In this document: piece by piece, positions 10,489-19,727 of the stretch | How the letters are laid out: each line of letters opens with the position of its first letter | Numbering within the stretch: the first letter of the stretch is position 1 | Assembly (NCBI GenBank): GCA_949752735.1 | Contig: OX457046.1 | Location: 39,157,149 to 39,221,148 of the forward strand | Length of the DNA stretch: 64,000 nucleotides | Origin: Lumbricus terrestris | Lineage: Eukaryota; Annelida; Clitellata; Crassiclitellata; Lumbricidae | Reading direction: 5' to 3' | Notes under the pieces: model-generated | Database searches by the model: none | The model's input: only the letters and a program-made list of their open reading frames with translations | What the model was told of the DNA's origin: nothing | Translations under genes and position numbers: made by a program

Positions 10489-10618
10489 ACCACTTGTCGG
10501 CTTTGGCCTTCAGTCAACCACTTGCCAGCTTTGGTCTTCAATCTACCACTTGCCAGCTTTGGTCTTCAATCTACCACTTGCCAGCTTTGGTCTTCAATCT
10601 ACCACTTGCCAGCTTTGA
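10489..10618 (+). repeat. 28-bp minisatellite
   Basis: Four to five near-identical units of CTACCACTTGCCAGCTTTGG followed by TCTTCAAT. The first unit is diverged. Confidence 0.9.
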
Positions 10619-10989
10619 GTATTTTGATGACTGGTTTTTACCACTTGCCCGTTTCTGGTAAATCCGAATGATGACGGATGAATGTCCAATTCTTGGCTTC
10701 AAATGAACACTGAATTATTAAATCATTAATTATTAAATGCGATGCTGAATTTGTATTCAATATTACGACGTTTGTTGGCAACTTTTTGTGAAGTTTCTTT
10801 TTCATTTTATATGCACTTATGTTAATTTCTAAATTCTGTTTAAGTTGGAAATGATGTTAATTTTAAGATTTTTAAGTTATTTTGGGTTTGTGATGTGTGT
10901 ATTAAATTTCATTAAGTCCAATGATGATATTTTGTCTGTTTATTCAGACTGACAAGTACCAGTAAGATTGTATTAATTATTTCAAGGAT

Positions 10990-11203
10990 CTTAATTTTTA
11001 TTTCTCGCATTTGCTATAGCGCCCCTTCAGACTATCTACACAGAGGCAATCCCAAACACACTGCATCCTAGTTTCACGCCAAAGCGCACGAGCAATTGCA
11101 AGTGAAGCACTTGCTTAAGGTCCCTATGCGCCGGCTTGAAGTGGATTCGAACCTGGAACACTCCGGCTTCAAGCCACTGAACCGCCATTGCACCCTGTGC
11201 ATA
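10990..11203 (-). repeat. SINE-A (tRNA-derived)
   Basis: Shows the B box (AGGTTCGAATCC read on minus), the body with CTTAAGCAAGTGC, and the GCGCTATAGCAAATGCG tail. The A-box end is diverged. Confidence 0.8.
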
Positions 11204-11361
11204 TAGCACCTCTTCACAACCAGCTACTCGTGAACTTAATTCCATTTTATTTAAAACATTTTATTGACACAAAGCACCAAGAAATCTTAACAGTAAGCCT
11301 ATCTTATATTTCAGTCCCTTATTAATTATATACAACGACAATGTCTAGGCCTACACTAAAG

Positions 11362-11539
11362 CAGTGCTAAAAGTGTGGAAAAATAAGTTCCTGGACGGCC
11401 CATACCTTTCCAAAAGAAGTGCCTGGACGCCCCTTACCATTCTAGTCAGTGCTGGCCAACAAGTGGCAGGACGGCGTTCAGATTTTAAAATAAGTGCATG
11501 GACGCCGTCCATGACCGTCCAGGCACACTTTAAGCCCTG
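11362..11539. mobile_element. Non-autonomous hAT element, 178 bp, with 8-bp duplication
   Basis: Ends are CAGTGCTAAAAGTGTG and CACACTTTAAGCCCTG, inverted to each other. Both sides are flanked by CACTAAAG (11,354-11,361 and 11,540-11,547). The interior repeats GTGCCTGGACGnCC-type motifs on both strands. A related copy lies at 58,705-58,914. The TIR style and 8-bp duplication are those of the hAT superfamily. Confidence 0.9.
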
Positions 11540-11667
11540 CACTAAAGCATGTTTCTTAGACTAGCGTCGAAAAAGTTACCCTAAAACATAAGGAGCAGTA
11601 ATAGGCCCTAAATTTTACGCAGCAGAGGAACCAGTCAAAAGATTTCACATTAATTAACATAAACAAG

Positions 11668-11850
11668 TCAATATAACGAGAATAAATCTCTGTTTTTAGT
11701 CGCCGAAAAATACTCCGACATTCGGCAACAGATTGGATCATTGGACCATAGTGATATGAATTGGTAAGAGCTGAGCATCCCTTCAGCGGAAGTTAACGGT
11801 CTTCGCGCCATCATTAATTTTGACAAATCACTTCCGGCCATTTCCGCCAT
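11668..11850 (-). CDS. Possible first coding exon or small ORF, function unknown
   Basis: A 60-codon minus-strand ORF starts ATGGCGGAAATGGCCGGAAG and reads MAEMAGSDLSKLMMARRPLT at its start. The start codon sits in a YY1-like AAAATGGCGG and next to an ETS-like CCGGAAGTG, a layout common at 5' ends of housekeeping genes. No clear splice donor is seen before its TGA, and I recognise no homologue. It could be a true short exon, a relic, or chance. Confidence 0.3.
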   Translation of the reverse strand: MAEMAGSDLSKLMMARRPLTSAEGMLSSYQFISLWSNDPICCRMSEYFSATKNRDLFSLY

Positions 11851-11862
11851 TTTGGCGTCTTT
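11826..11862. promoter_or_regulatory. ETS and YY1-like motif cluster
   Basis: CACTTCCGG (11,829-11,837) is an ETS core, followed by TTTCCGCC and CCATTTTGGCG (YY1 on the minus strand). Transcription would run to the left. Motif match only. Confidence 0.35.
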
Positions 11863-12304
11863 TTCCGTATTCTTCGAAGACTTTGCTGTCTATTATTTTC
11901 GTGCGGACGATGTTGATGGTTGAAAATTAGATGAGGGAAGAACCCTCGCTAAGGAAAACGATCCACCAAATACTGAGAAATGCCAGTGTTAGCAGAAGCC
12001 GCTGTTGTTGAACTTTGGATTGTTTATTTCGGTCATCAAAAATCTGTTGAGATACAACGACAGCACGAAGAAACATTTAATAATTATTATTGATAGGCCT
12101 CATAAGCCCTGTATTGTTAACTTCTATCCGAACTAAGCCAAAGGACTCAATCCCTCTTCTACCCCTCCCGAGCCGGTCTCCCTCTATCTCAGACGTCGTA
12201 CGTGAGCTTGAGCTTTTTAATAATTCCCAGAATATTTTCACTGGGCTCAAGTTACGCCCTGAATAGAATTATTATAGGAAAAAAGCTCATATGTGCCTGG
12301 TTTT

Positions 12305-12475
12305 GCCATTCAAGAACCAATGGGCAGATCGCAACCGGTTACAGTTTACAGTAGGCCGGCCTACTGCTATGCAACTGTGTCAATTCATAAGAACACAATT
12401 AAATCTTAACTACTAACAGAACAGGCAACCTTTATGCATTGTAGGCAGTCTGTTCTGTTAGTAGTTAAGATTAGT
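12305..12475. repeat. R1 repeat with head-to-head inverted end
   Basis: R1 sequence CGCAACCGGTTACAG leads to ATCTTAACTACTAACAGAAC and, 25 bases later, its complement GTTCTGTTAGTAGTTAAGAT. The copy therefore ends in a hairpin with arms of about 24 bp. A palindrome, GTAGGCCGGCCTAC, splits the R1 body near 12,353. Confidence 0.6.
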
Positions 12476-12788
12476 GTTCTTGTGCCTTCATAAATTTCAT
12501 CTGCATTCATAAATTTTATGAAGGCGGATTTACGAATGATTATGTTTGCACAGTAATGCATTTGGAGATTCAAAACGGCATGCGTAGCACTGGAAACGAA
12601 ATTTGAAGTGGGACGAAATTCTATAGCCTACGGTTAAGAGTGAACTGAACGCAGGGCCACAGTATAAATAACAAAAGTACGTCGACTTGCTTTCCTGCCT
12701 GTTGACTAGTTTTTCTGGTCAGCGTCATTTTGACAGAGCTACTCCACACTTAATTTAGTTAATACAGTGAAATGATCGTCTTTACAAC

Positions 12789-12823
12789 GTTGCTAGGCAA
12801 CTTATTCAATGTACGTGACGTCG
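12789..12823. promoter_or_regulatory. RFX X-box plus CRE-like site
   Basis: GTTGCTAGGCAAC (12,789-12,801) is a perfectly symmetric RFX X-box. TGACGTCG (12,816-12,823) is a CRE-like site 14 bases on. A YY1-like AAAATGGCGG follows at 12,840. This arrangement looks like a plus-strand promoter. Confidence 0.5.
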
Positions 12824-12841
12824 TAAACGCTTCTCTACAAA

Positions 12842-12973
12842 ATGGCGGACTACCATAAAATTGGTCAGATCGGCTACCGGAATTGTAGCCGCTGCATTAA
12901 ACTTGGGGACCATTAATTAGTGGTTTAGATGATTTAGTCGGTTTTCATCGTTACTACAACTTATTACTTTACA
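12842..12973 (+). other. Possible first exon of an unidentified transcript
   Basis: An ATG at 12,842 in a YY1-like context opens only 25 codons. A consensus-like donor TTTACA|GTGAGT occurs at 12,974. It may be a 5' exon of a distant gene such as the SCHIP1 homologue, but nothing links it directly. Confidence 0.25.
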
Positions 12974-13108
12974 GTGAGTCATGGTCTACCAAGAAATTAA
13001 ATCTTGTAAGTTTATTGATTGATAGCAACTGCCAAAACTTCGCAAACTCAGACTCGATCGAGCTTTGCGTGATTACCATTTTTGCGTCTTTTCCATCGTG
13101 GGTTGCAG

Positions 13109-13272
13109 TGGTGTATTGGTAATCCACCTCAAGTCGCCGCGTAGGGATCTTGGGCCAAGTCCTTCACTCGCAATTATTGCTCACCGCTTCGGCGTGAAAG
13201 TCCGATGCAGTGTTCGCTCTGTAATCGGGAGCGCTTCTGAGTAGATAGCTTGAATGGGCGCTATGACAAGTG
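13109..13272 (+). repeat. SINE-A, internally deleted
   Basis: Head GTGGTGTATTGGTAATCCACC shows the A-box joined past the missing B box, then AAGTCGCCGCGTAGGGATC, CAAGTCCTTCACTCGC, and the GGGAGCGCTTCTGAGTAG tail. It is on the plus strand, unlike most copies. Confidence 0.75.
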
Positions 13273-13371
13273 CATGCACATACAAAAAAACTTTATTATT
13301 TAGCATGGCCTTGGCCCACTGATCGTTCCTAGATTTGGCTCTTTCAAGCGCAACAGAAAAATCTCTTAGGT

Positions 13372-13533
13372 CAGTGGCGTAGGTAAGGGGGTGGGTTTCG
13401 GGGGTTAAACCCCCCCCATTGGCTCCGGGGAAAAGGTTTTTGAGGTTATTTTTTCATTTAAGTAAGAAAAATAGCAAAAAAACAGGGTTTCCGGCCATAA
13501 CCCCCCCCATGAAAATTCCTGGCTACGCCACTG
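13372..13533. mobile_element. Non-autonomous hAT element, 162 bp, with 8-bp duplication
   Basis: Inverted ends CAGTGGCGTAG and CTACGCCACTG, flanked by TCTTAGGT on both sides (13,364-13,371 and 13,534-13,541). It has G-runs on the left and C-runs on the right. Confidence 0.92.
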
Positions 13534-13741
13534 TCTTAGGTTAATAATTCCGACGTCGTTTTATAGGCCTACCTGGCAAATCTTCCACGCTGTAGCATCA
13601 ATTTTGCAGATCGTTCTTCCGTAAGCGGCTCGGAAGCTGGTCACAATTTTGCATGCAGTGTCAACAGAAGCTGGACAGTGACTCACCGCCTCGTCCACAC
13701 AGCTCTTGAACTTGATAAAACCTCTAGCATGCAAAATCCAA

Positions 13742-13972
13742 CCAATTCATTCATTCATTTCAAGAATTTACATAGCGCCCCTTGAAGAAAATCCACTCAG
13801 AAGAGCACCCAGTCCAACCACGGTGAAACAAATTTTTTAAAGGAGCCTGTAAAACACTGACGAATCAACCACAGGTAACAGACGCATCTCCAAAGAAAGA
13901 CTATTCCATCAGAATGATGGACCTACAACTGAGAATTACAGCACGACACTGACAGGTTGAGGTTTCAACATG
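13742..13972 (-). mobile_element. LINE 3' end with (ATGA)n tail
   Basis: Read on minus: GTTGTAGGTCCATCATTC, GGAGATGCGTCTGTTACC, TTTTACAGGCTCC, then GGGGCGCTATGTAAATTC and an ATGA run. The same block is on plus at 38,935-39,215 and on minus at 16,868-17,190. Confidence 0.65.
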
Positions 13973-14129
13973 CGGGACTATAATAATATTATTATAATTA
14001 TAAGCTTCCCGCAGAGGCAGAGCGAGGGGCTCTGCAGTTTGCAAACCAGGACAACAGATATTGGACAGCAGAGTTCAAACAATGACTGCAGGCCTACTAG
14101 AACTTGCAGTAGGCCTACCATGATCCATG

Positions 14130-14225
14130 GCTGTCGATACAGTGGCGACGACGATGATGATGATGACGGTGATAAAGATGAGGGTAGCGATGGTAGTGAT
14201 GATGATGTTGACGACGATATAGCAT
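14130..14225 (+). repeat. GAT/GAC-rich trinucleotide tract
   Basis: Imperfect GATGAT and GACGAC units. The Asp-rich ORF across it is a by-product. Confidence 0.7.
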
Positions 14226-14357
14226 GAGCAAGGTCGAGGCCCTATAGTCGATACAGTCGGTACACTTACATCTATACATATATTGGTATGACCTATTTTT
14301 TTATCAAACCGTACATCGTCTAATGCAATTTTACAATCTTGCTCTTTCAATAAGCAG

Positions 14358-14416
<59 letters not shown>

Positions 14417-14501
14417 TGCATGTATAGATGCACGTGTACAGCTGCATGTATTATTATTGCTTCCATGTATTGCAGAATTATATATGGACTATAATTATAT
14501 A

Positions 14502-14538
<37 letters not shown>
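14358..14538. repeat. (TA)n microsatellites
   Basis: Two long TA runs (about 14,358-14,414 and 14,505-14,538) separated by AT-rich DNA. The second abuts a dispersed repeat. Confidence 0.9.
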
Positions 14539-14539
<1 letters not shown>

Positions 14540-15260
14540 TAGATGTGTAACCCGGCGTTGCCCGGTAAATTTATGGTTTTAAACACTACTCCACTGTGGT
14601 ACCCAACGTTGACCGCTAAATTTAGGGTTTTCGCCAACCCTCTAGCCCACCCCGCTTCCTCAAAAAGCCAAACGTAACCCGCCCCTGCGGTGCGCTACGG
14701 AAATTATTACTGGGCTTGTATGACGTCATTCGGGCTGTAGACTCCTTTACTAAAGTTCGATACTGCTACCAAAGCGTTAGCGATTAAATCTGTCTTAAAA
14801 CGCTAATAACTCGAGTTCTAAAGTGAAATTTAGGGTTTTAAACACTACTCCACTCTGGTGTCCATCGTTGACTGCTAAATTTCGGGTTTTCGCCAACCCT
14901 CCACCCCACCTCGCTTCCCCAAAAAGCCAAACTTGACCCACCCTTACGGGGCGCTACGAAAATTATTACTGGGCGGGTATGACGTCATGCGGTGTAGACT
15001 CTTGACTTACGCGCTAGTGTGGTCAATTACTGATGAAATCTGTCTTAAAATGCTAATAACTTTTGTTTTGAACTGAATTAAAACCTGAAAATAGTTGCGA
15101 TGACCTTATAATTCGGGTAAGAATCGATTTCAAGAATTTTTTTAAACCGACGCTGTTTCATTTCCGAGCCTATTCTGCAGGGGAGAGTCAATTCTGTCAA
15201 AGCGTACAAACAAACAAACATATGGAATTTCTGCCTTATAATATAGATATATATATATAA
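14540..15260. repeat. Dispersed repeat beginning CCGGCGTTGCCCGG, internal dimer
   Basis: It begins CTAGATGTGTAACCCGGCG and is bordered by TA runs on both sides. Two imperfect units of about 258 bp (from about 14,577 and 14,837) share TTTAAACACTACTCCACT, TTTTCGCCAACCCTC and AAATTATTACTGGGC. A second member of this family starts near 59,500. The type is not clear to me; no ORF is visible. Confidence 0.6.
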
Positions 15261-15603
15261 AATCCAGAAATTGCAGATAATTATACGAGGGACGATCTAA
15301 AATAAGTGCTGGGCGCTGCAGTTGCAGAGCTATGGATGTGACTGATCATGATGAGATGTCAGTGGTGAGTCCGATGACAGACGAAAAACATATCTCTGTG
15401 TAACGCCGATGTCATGTCGATGTTTTCAAGGTCGCAGCCATTTCACTAATGTATATCGGTTTCATCCTGGTAGATGATTGTATACAGGGTCGTAAATCAC
15501 GGGAATGTAAAGGAGGGAATTTCCTCTCCACACTTTAAAACCTGGGGAGGGAACGTGAACGTCCCACAATTTCATGGATTACCGATAGCTTACGGCTGCT
15601 TAC

Positions 15604-16363
15604 CCACACCATCGCTTGCTGAAGCTGTTCGTCTGTCCAGTGCGTCCTCCTCTCCCGCTCTTCACACGTTTCTCCGTTGTGTGGTCATCACTCCGGATGA
15701 CCATCGTCCGTCCAACCATATCGCCGCAGAGTCCAGACGGTCCGTGCGTGGACATCCCGATCGAGGGTGTCTCGTGCGGTGATGTCACGGTCGAGAATGT
15801 CCCCTGTGTCGACGTCACGGTCTGGGGTGTCCCGAGCGGTGAAATCACGGCCGAGGGTGTACCGTGCGTTGACGTTACGGCTGAGGGTATCTCGTGCGGA
15901 GACGTCACAGCCTGTGGTATCCCTTCTGGCGACGTCACGGCCTGGGGTATCCCATGTGGCGACGTCACGGGGTGGGGTCTCCCGTGTGACGACGTCACTG
16001 CCTGGGGAATCTCATGTGGTAACGTTAGGGCCGAGGATGTCTCTTGCGGTGACGTCACGACCGAATGTGTCCCGTTTGGCGAAGTCCCGGCAGAAGACGT
16101 CGTAGAGAAGTGCGTTAAGGACTTCGTGTTTGGGGCTATGGCGAGTTCGTAATGTTGGTGGTGCTGGAGGTCGGTGGTGGACGGTATCCGTGTGAAGAAT
16201 CCAGCAGAAGAGTCGTCGACCAAAGACCTCGGGGTGTCGTTGTGGTTGCCCAGGATGGCGTTCAGTACGGGTGGTATCTTCTGCCCAGTGTCGTTGAAGT
16301 AGGTCCGGAGGCAGAGGTAGACCTGACGATTGCCATGGCAAAATGTTCGGCTCATGCATACAC
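15604..16363 (-). CDS. Internal exon of an unidentified mucin-like extracellular protein
   Basis: A 760-bp minus-strand exon opens after a pyrimidine-rich CATCTTTTGCAG acceptor and ends TGTGTGG before GTAAGC. It is open throughout (phase 1 in, phase 2 out). The first third reads CMSRTFCHGNRQVYLCLRTY, then potential N-glycosylation sites NDT and NGT, with codons ending mostly in C or G, a sign of real coding. The rest is a Ser/Thr/Pro-rich ten-residue repeat like TSPHGIPQAV, from a 30-bp DNA repeat (about 15,745-16,100). I do not recognise the Cys-bearing domain. Partner exons would lie above 16,363 and below 15,604; none was identified. The plus-strand ORF over the repeat lacks splice sites and codon bias. 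Confidence 0.5.
15745..16110. repeat. 30-bp coding minisatellite
   Basis: About twelve units, each built on GGTnTCCCGTG followed by GCGACGTCACGGCC. It keeps several frames open because the unit has no stop codon. It lies wholly inside the minus-strand exon. Confidence 0.9.
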
Positions 16364-16436
16364 CTGCAAAAGATGGAATGCAGGGTATTATAAACATCGC
16401 AGTGTTTGGATAGGCCCTAAAGGATAATACTAGTCG

Positions 16437-16814
16437 CAGTGGCGGAGACCTAGGGGGGGACAGGGGGGGGGACGGTCCCCCCCAATGAAAGTGTTGGGGG
16501 GGACAGCCCATGCATTTGTCCCCCCCCCCAATGTTTGAGCGTCAAGCCTTTTTTTCGGCGGCGAAAATAGAAAATTTCTTTGAGATTTTGACCGGATGAC
16601 TAAAAAAAAAAAAAAAAGTCATCAACTTTTTTGGCGGCGAAAATAGAAAAATTTCGTCAAGATTTTGGCCGGATGACTAAAAAAAAAAAAGGTCATCAAC
16701 TTTTTGGCGGCGAAATTTTTTTTTTTTCCGAGATTTCGCTCGTCGTCAGAAATTTTTCTGAAAATCTCGCGTCTTTCCGTCCCCCCCAATTCTCGGCCCA
16801 GGTCTCCGCCTATG
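16437..16814. mobile_element. Non-autonomous hAT element, 378 bp, with 8-bp duplication
   Basis: Ends CAGTGGCGGAGACCTAGG and CCCAGGTCTCCGCCTATG are inverted. ACTAGTCG flanks both sides (16,429-16,436 and 16,815-16,822). The interior has long G and C runs and two copies of GGATGACTAAA...GTCATCAAC. The broken element at 2,862 has the same left end. Confidence 0.93.
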
Positions 16815-16867
16815 ACTAGTCGTCAATAGCTACGATTCAGGTTGCAATTCGTATAATTATATGATCT

Positions 16868-17190
16868 CCGAATAAATTCATTCATTTCAAGAATTCAAGC
16901 GCGTCCCTTCAAGCGGCCACACAGGAGCGTTCCCATCAACCACGGTTATAAAAAACCAGATTTTAAGGAGCCTGTAAAACGCTGATGAGTCAAATCTAGC
17001 ATGGTTACAGGCGCGTCTGCAGCGGAAGACTATTCTTCTAGAGAGATCTGATGGGCCTACAAGGCTACAACTGAGATAACACGTGCGACGCTAACAGGCT
17101 GAAGTTTCAACATGAGGGTGCAAAAACTCCCTGCTAGAGGCAGAGCACAGGGCTCTGCGAGCCAGGACAATAGACACTGGACATGTAATC
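16868..17190 (-). mobile_element. LINE 3' end
   Basis: Same family as 13,742-13,972: read on minus it has GTTGTAGCCTTGTAGGCCC, GTGTTTTACAGGC-like text and an ATGA tail. A Leu/Lys-rich C-terminus is no longer open. Confidence 0.6.
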
Positions 17191-17789
17191 GTAATCTCCA
17201 AATTTCTAAAGCGCCACTCGAAAGTCAAGGGCGGGGCACCAGCTTATTCATTAGCGCTGCGTCTAGTCAAAGAGGTTATCCGTAAGAGCAGTCGATGGTG
17301 GTCCGGGTCGAGTTACCATAAGATCAGAGGGGCCGAACAGGTATTATAAGGCGGGTACGTGTCGTCTGTGTCGGGAATTGGAAGGTGGAAGGCCAGATGA
17401 GACATGGTAAGAGTTCTTGAATAGGTGAGACTTTGATCAGTTTCAATTGAAAAGCCCGAGGCGTATTGAAAAGCATATTGTCTCGTTTTTTCGACAAAGT
17501 AGGACAAAATGGCGCTCGTAGAACCATAAGAGTTCATGTGGTGGTGGTGGATCCGATTTGACCAGGGTCTATGACAACAGAGGCCGTTACCCTGGACAGA
17601 AATTTGCTCGGCATATTACAGCACTTATGAGCAAGGTACTGAACCAGTTGTTAGTTCATGTGGTGACAAAAATAGTGAATATATAAAGTATGCAAAATAT
17701 ACGGTTTAAAGGTGTCTAATATTGTTGATTTGTAAATTTCCTGTGTCAAGCGACTATCATTGACAACCTGCTATTCGTTCAACTGATGG

Positions 17790-17985
17790 CAGGGCTGTTT
17801 TAAAGGAATTTTTAGAACTGCACAACCCCTCTTTTTTTTCCTATCTTCCATGGTAAAATACCTCCAATCGGAGGACAATGACCTTTTTTTGCTATAGTTT
17901 CAACTGCACGGAAGAGCTTTTACAACTGCACAAATCCATTTAGAACTGCACATTTTGTGTACAACTGCACGTTAAAAAAGCCCTG
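17790..17985. mobile_element. Non-autonomous hAT element, 196 bp, with 8-bp duplication
   Basis: Ends CAGGGCTGTTTTAA and TTAAAAAAGCCCTG are inverted. ACTGATGG flanks both sides (17,782-17,789 and 17,986-17,993). The interior has several AACTGCAC motifs. Relatives lie at 22,862, 51,945, 57,953 and 60,225. Confidence 0.94.
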
Positions 17986-18023
17986 ACTGATGGAAATTGG
18001 GTGTTTAGGACAGCGTGAATTAC

Positions 18024-18028
<5 letters not shown>

Positions 18029-18090
<62 letters not shown>
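18029..18090. repeat. (TA)n microsatellite
   Basis: An uninterrupted TA run of about 60 bases, abutting a TIR element that may have inserted into it. Confidence 0.92.
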
Positions 18091-18091
<1 letters not shown>

Positions 18092-18095
<4 letters not shown>

Positions 18096-18670
18096 TGTGT
18101 CCCAATAAATCGGGGCCCCTTTTTATAATGTGAATAAAACAGACAAATCTTAATCGATTTTCAAAATTTCAAAACTGTTTTTATCCCGAGATAATTATCT
18201 TCCACTGATTCAAATATGAAGTTTCTGGCATGAATATTGACGTCACAATTACGTCATTTGCATCAGATAATTCAAATGTCAAGTACCACTACCAGCGCGA
18301 CGCTCCGACGAACCGGTCAAATCAATTTTTCTTAGAAGTTTTTTTAGACCGCTCACTGTTCATCCCTTGTCCGGAAATTTTCGAATAAACTTTTTGCGCC
18401 GTAATGTTTATTTATCCGTAAGAATTTTATTACAATTTTGTCTTCTTGGCTGAACGCCATTCTCTAACAATTTTTGTTGACATTTGGTTTCGATATGTAA
18501 ATCAATGACGTCATTATGACGTAATTTTTTAGTGAGGGCCGTTCATAAATTACCAATTTGTAGATAATTATCTCAGGATAAAAACAGTTTTGAAATTTTG
18601 ACAATCGATGAATATTTGCCAGTTTTATTCACATTATAAAAAGGGGCCCCAATTTATTGGGACACAGTGT
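18092..18670. mobile_element. Long-TIR MITE, 579 bp, in a TA run
   Basis: Ends ACACTGTGTCCCAATAAAT and its complement ATTTATTGGGACACAGTGT begin inverted arms of about 110 bp that also contain GGGGCCCCTTTTTATAATG and AAACTGTTTTTATCC. TA repeats lie on both sides, so a TA duplication cannot be told from the target. TIR style suggests a Tc1/mariner-like MITE, an inference. Confidence 0.8.
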
Positions 18671-18679
18671 ATATATATA

Positions 18680-19727
18680 TAGGCATTTTGAGATGCGTGC
18701 TTGCGTAGAAGCGTAATCGCAATCTCCAAACCTCAAAAGCGCCGCTCAAAAGTCAAGCGCAGGGCACTGGCTTATTCACGAGCGTTGAATAGCCTACTGC
18801 TTTTGTTCGCCGATGCCTTTGATCATTTAGTCGACATTTAATCGGTGATGAAATTGCGATTCTTCTTTTATTGTCTGGCTCACGTGAGAAAGAAGACGAC
18901 ACGAATACACAGTGGAAATTAATTGACTCGAAATGCAACGAAAAGTCATTGAGAAGTCAATGTGACCCGTATGATAAGGGGGAATAATAATGTTATTGAG
19001 TCTATTAGATTCCGTTCCATCACGTTAGAGCAGGAGAAATTAATTGACTCGAAATGCAAGAATTGCATAAGCACATATAATATAATATATATTTTATCTA
19101 TATAATATGTATATAATATATATATATATATATTATATTGATATATATATATAATTTTGTGTATATCTGTCTCATCTGATCTTCCAATAAATAAGTAATA
19201 ATATTTTCTATTAACCGAGGCGACCAGACAATATGTATAGGTATACTCGTACAGCGGTTTCTGCTTTCATTAGACATTGCTTTGGATGACTCCGCTTTCT
19301 AATGAGCTTCTGTCCATTCAGCTGATCGCATCTTAGTTGCTTGATCCTTCAACCAAACGCCAGCCGCAGAAGCCAAGCACTCGGAGTCTCGGAGACATAA
19401 CATGCAGGTGCAAATGGTTCCAGCATCTCTTTAGCGACCATCCCTATCATGGCTTCAGCTTATGTATCCAATTGCTGTCGACTGTTGTGCAAGAGCAAAG
19501 GCCTATAACTAGTGACATTTGATGTCAGGTGTCTCAGCTATCCAATGACAAAGTGACAATTGCTGTGGGGGGTTGACTTCTAGAAGACCAAGAATACGCT
19601 GGATAGACAGTAAAAAATGAGGATAATAGCAATAGGAGTAGCATCGCTTGGAGAAAATGGATTATAGTCTATGATAATTGATCGAGGAAATGGAGATAAT
19701 TTTAAACTATTTCGTACACTTCGCCGC
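18680..19727. other. Intergenic DNA with a LINE-tail fragment
   Basis: The piece at 18,715-18,790 (AATCTCCAAACCTC, AAAAGTCAAGCGCAG) repeats a block at 17,210-17,290 and a weaker one at 26,830. A TA-rich tract lies at 19,076-19,155. No gene was recognised in the rest. Confidence 0.4.

Noticed and set aside
15616..16152. 178-codon plus-strand ORF over the 30-bp repeat
   Set aside because: Kept open by the stop-free repeat; splice sites and codon bias favour the minus strand.
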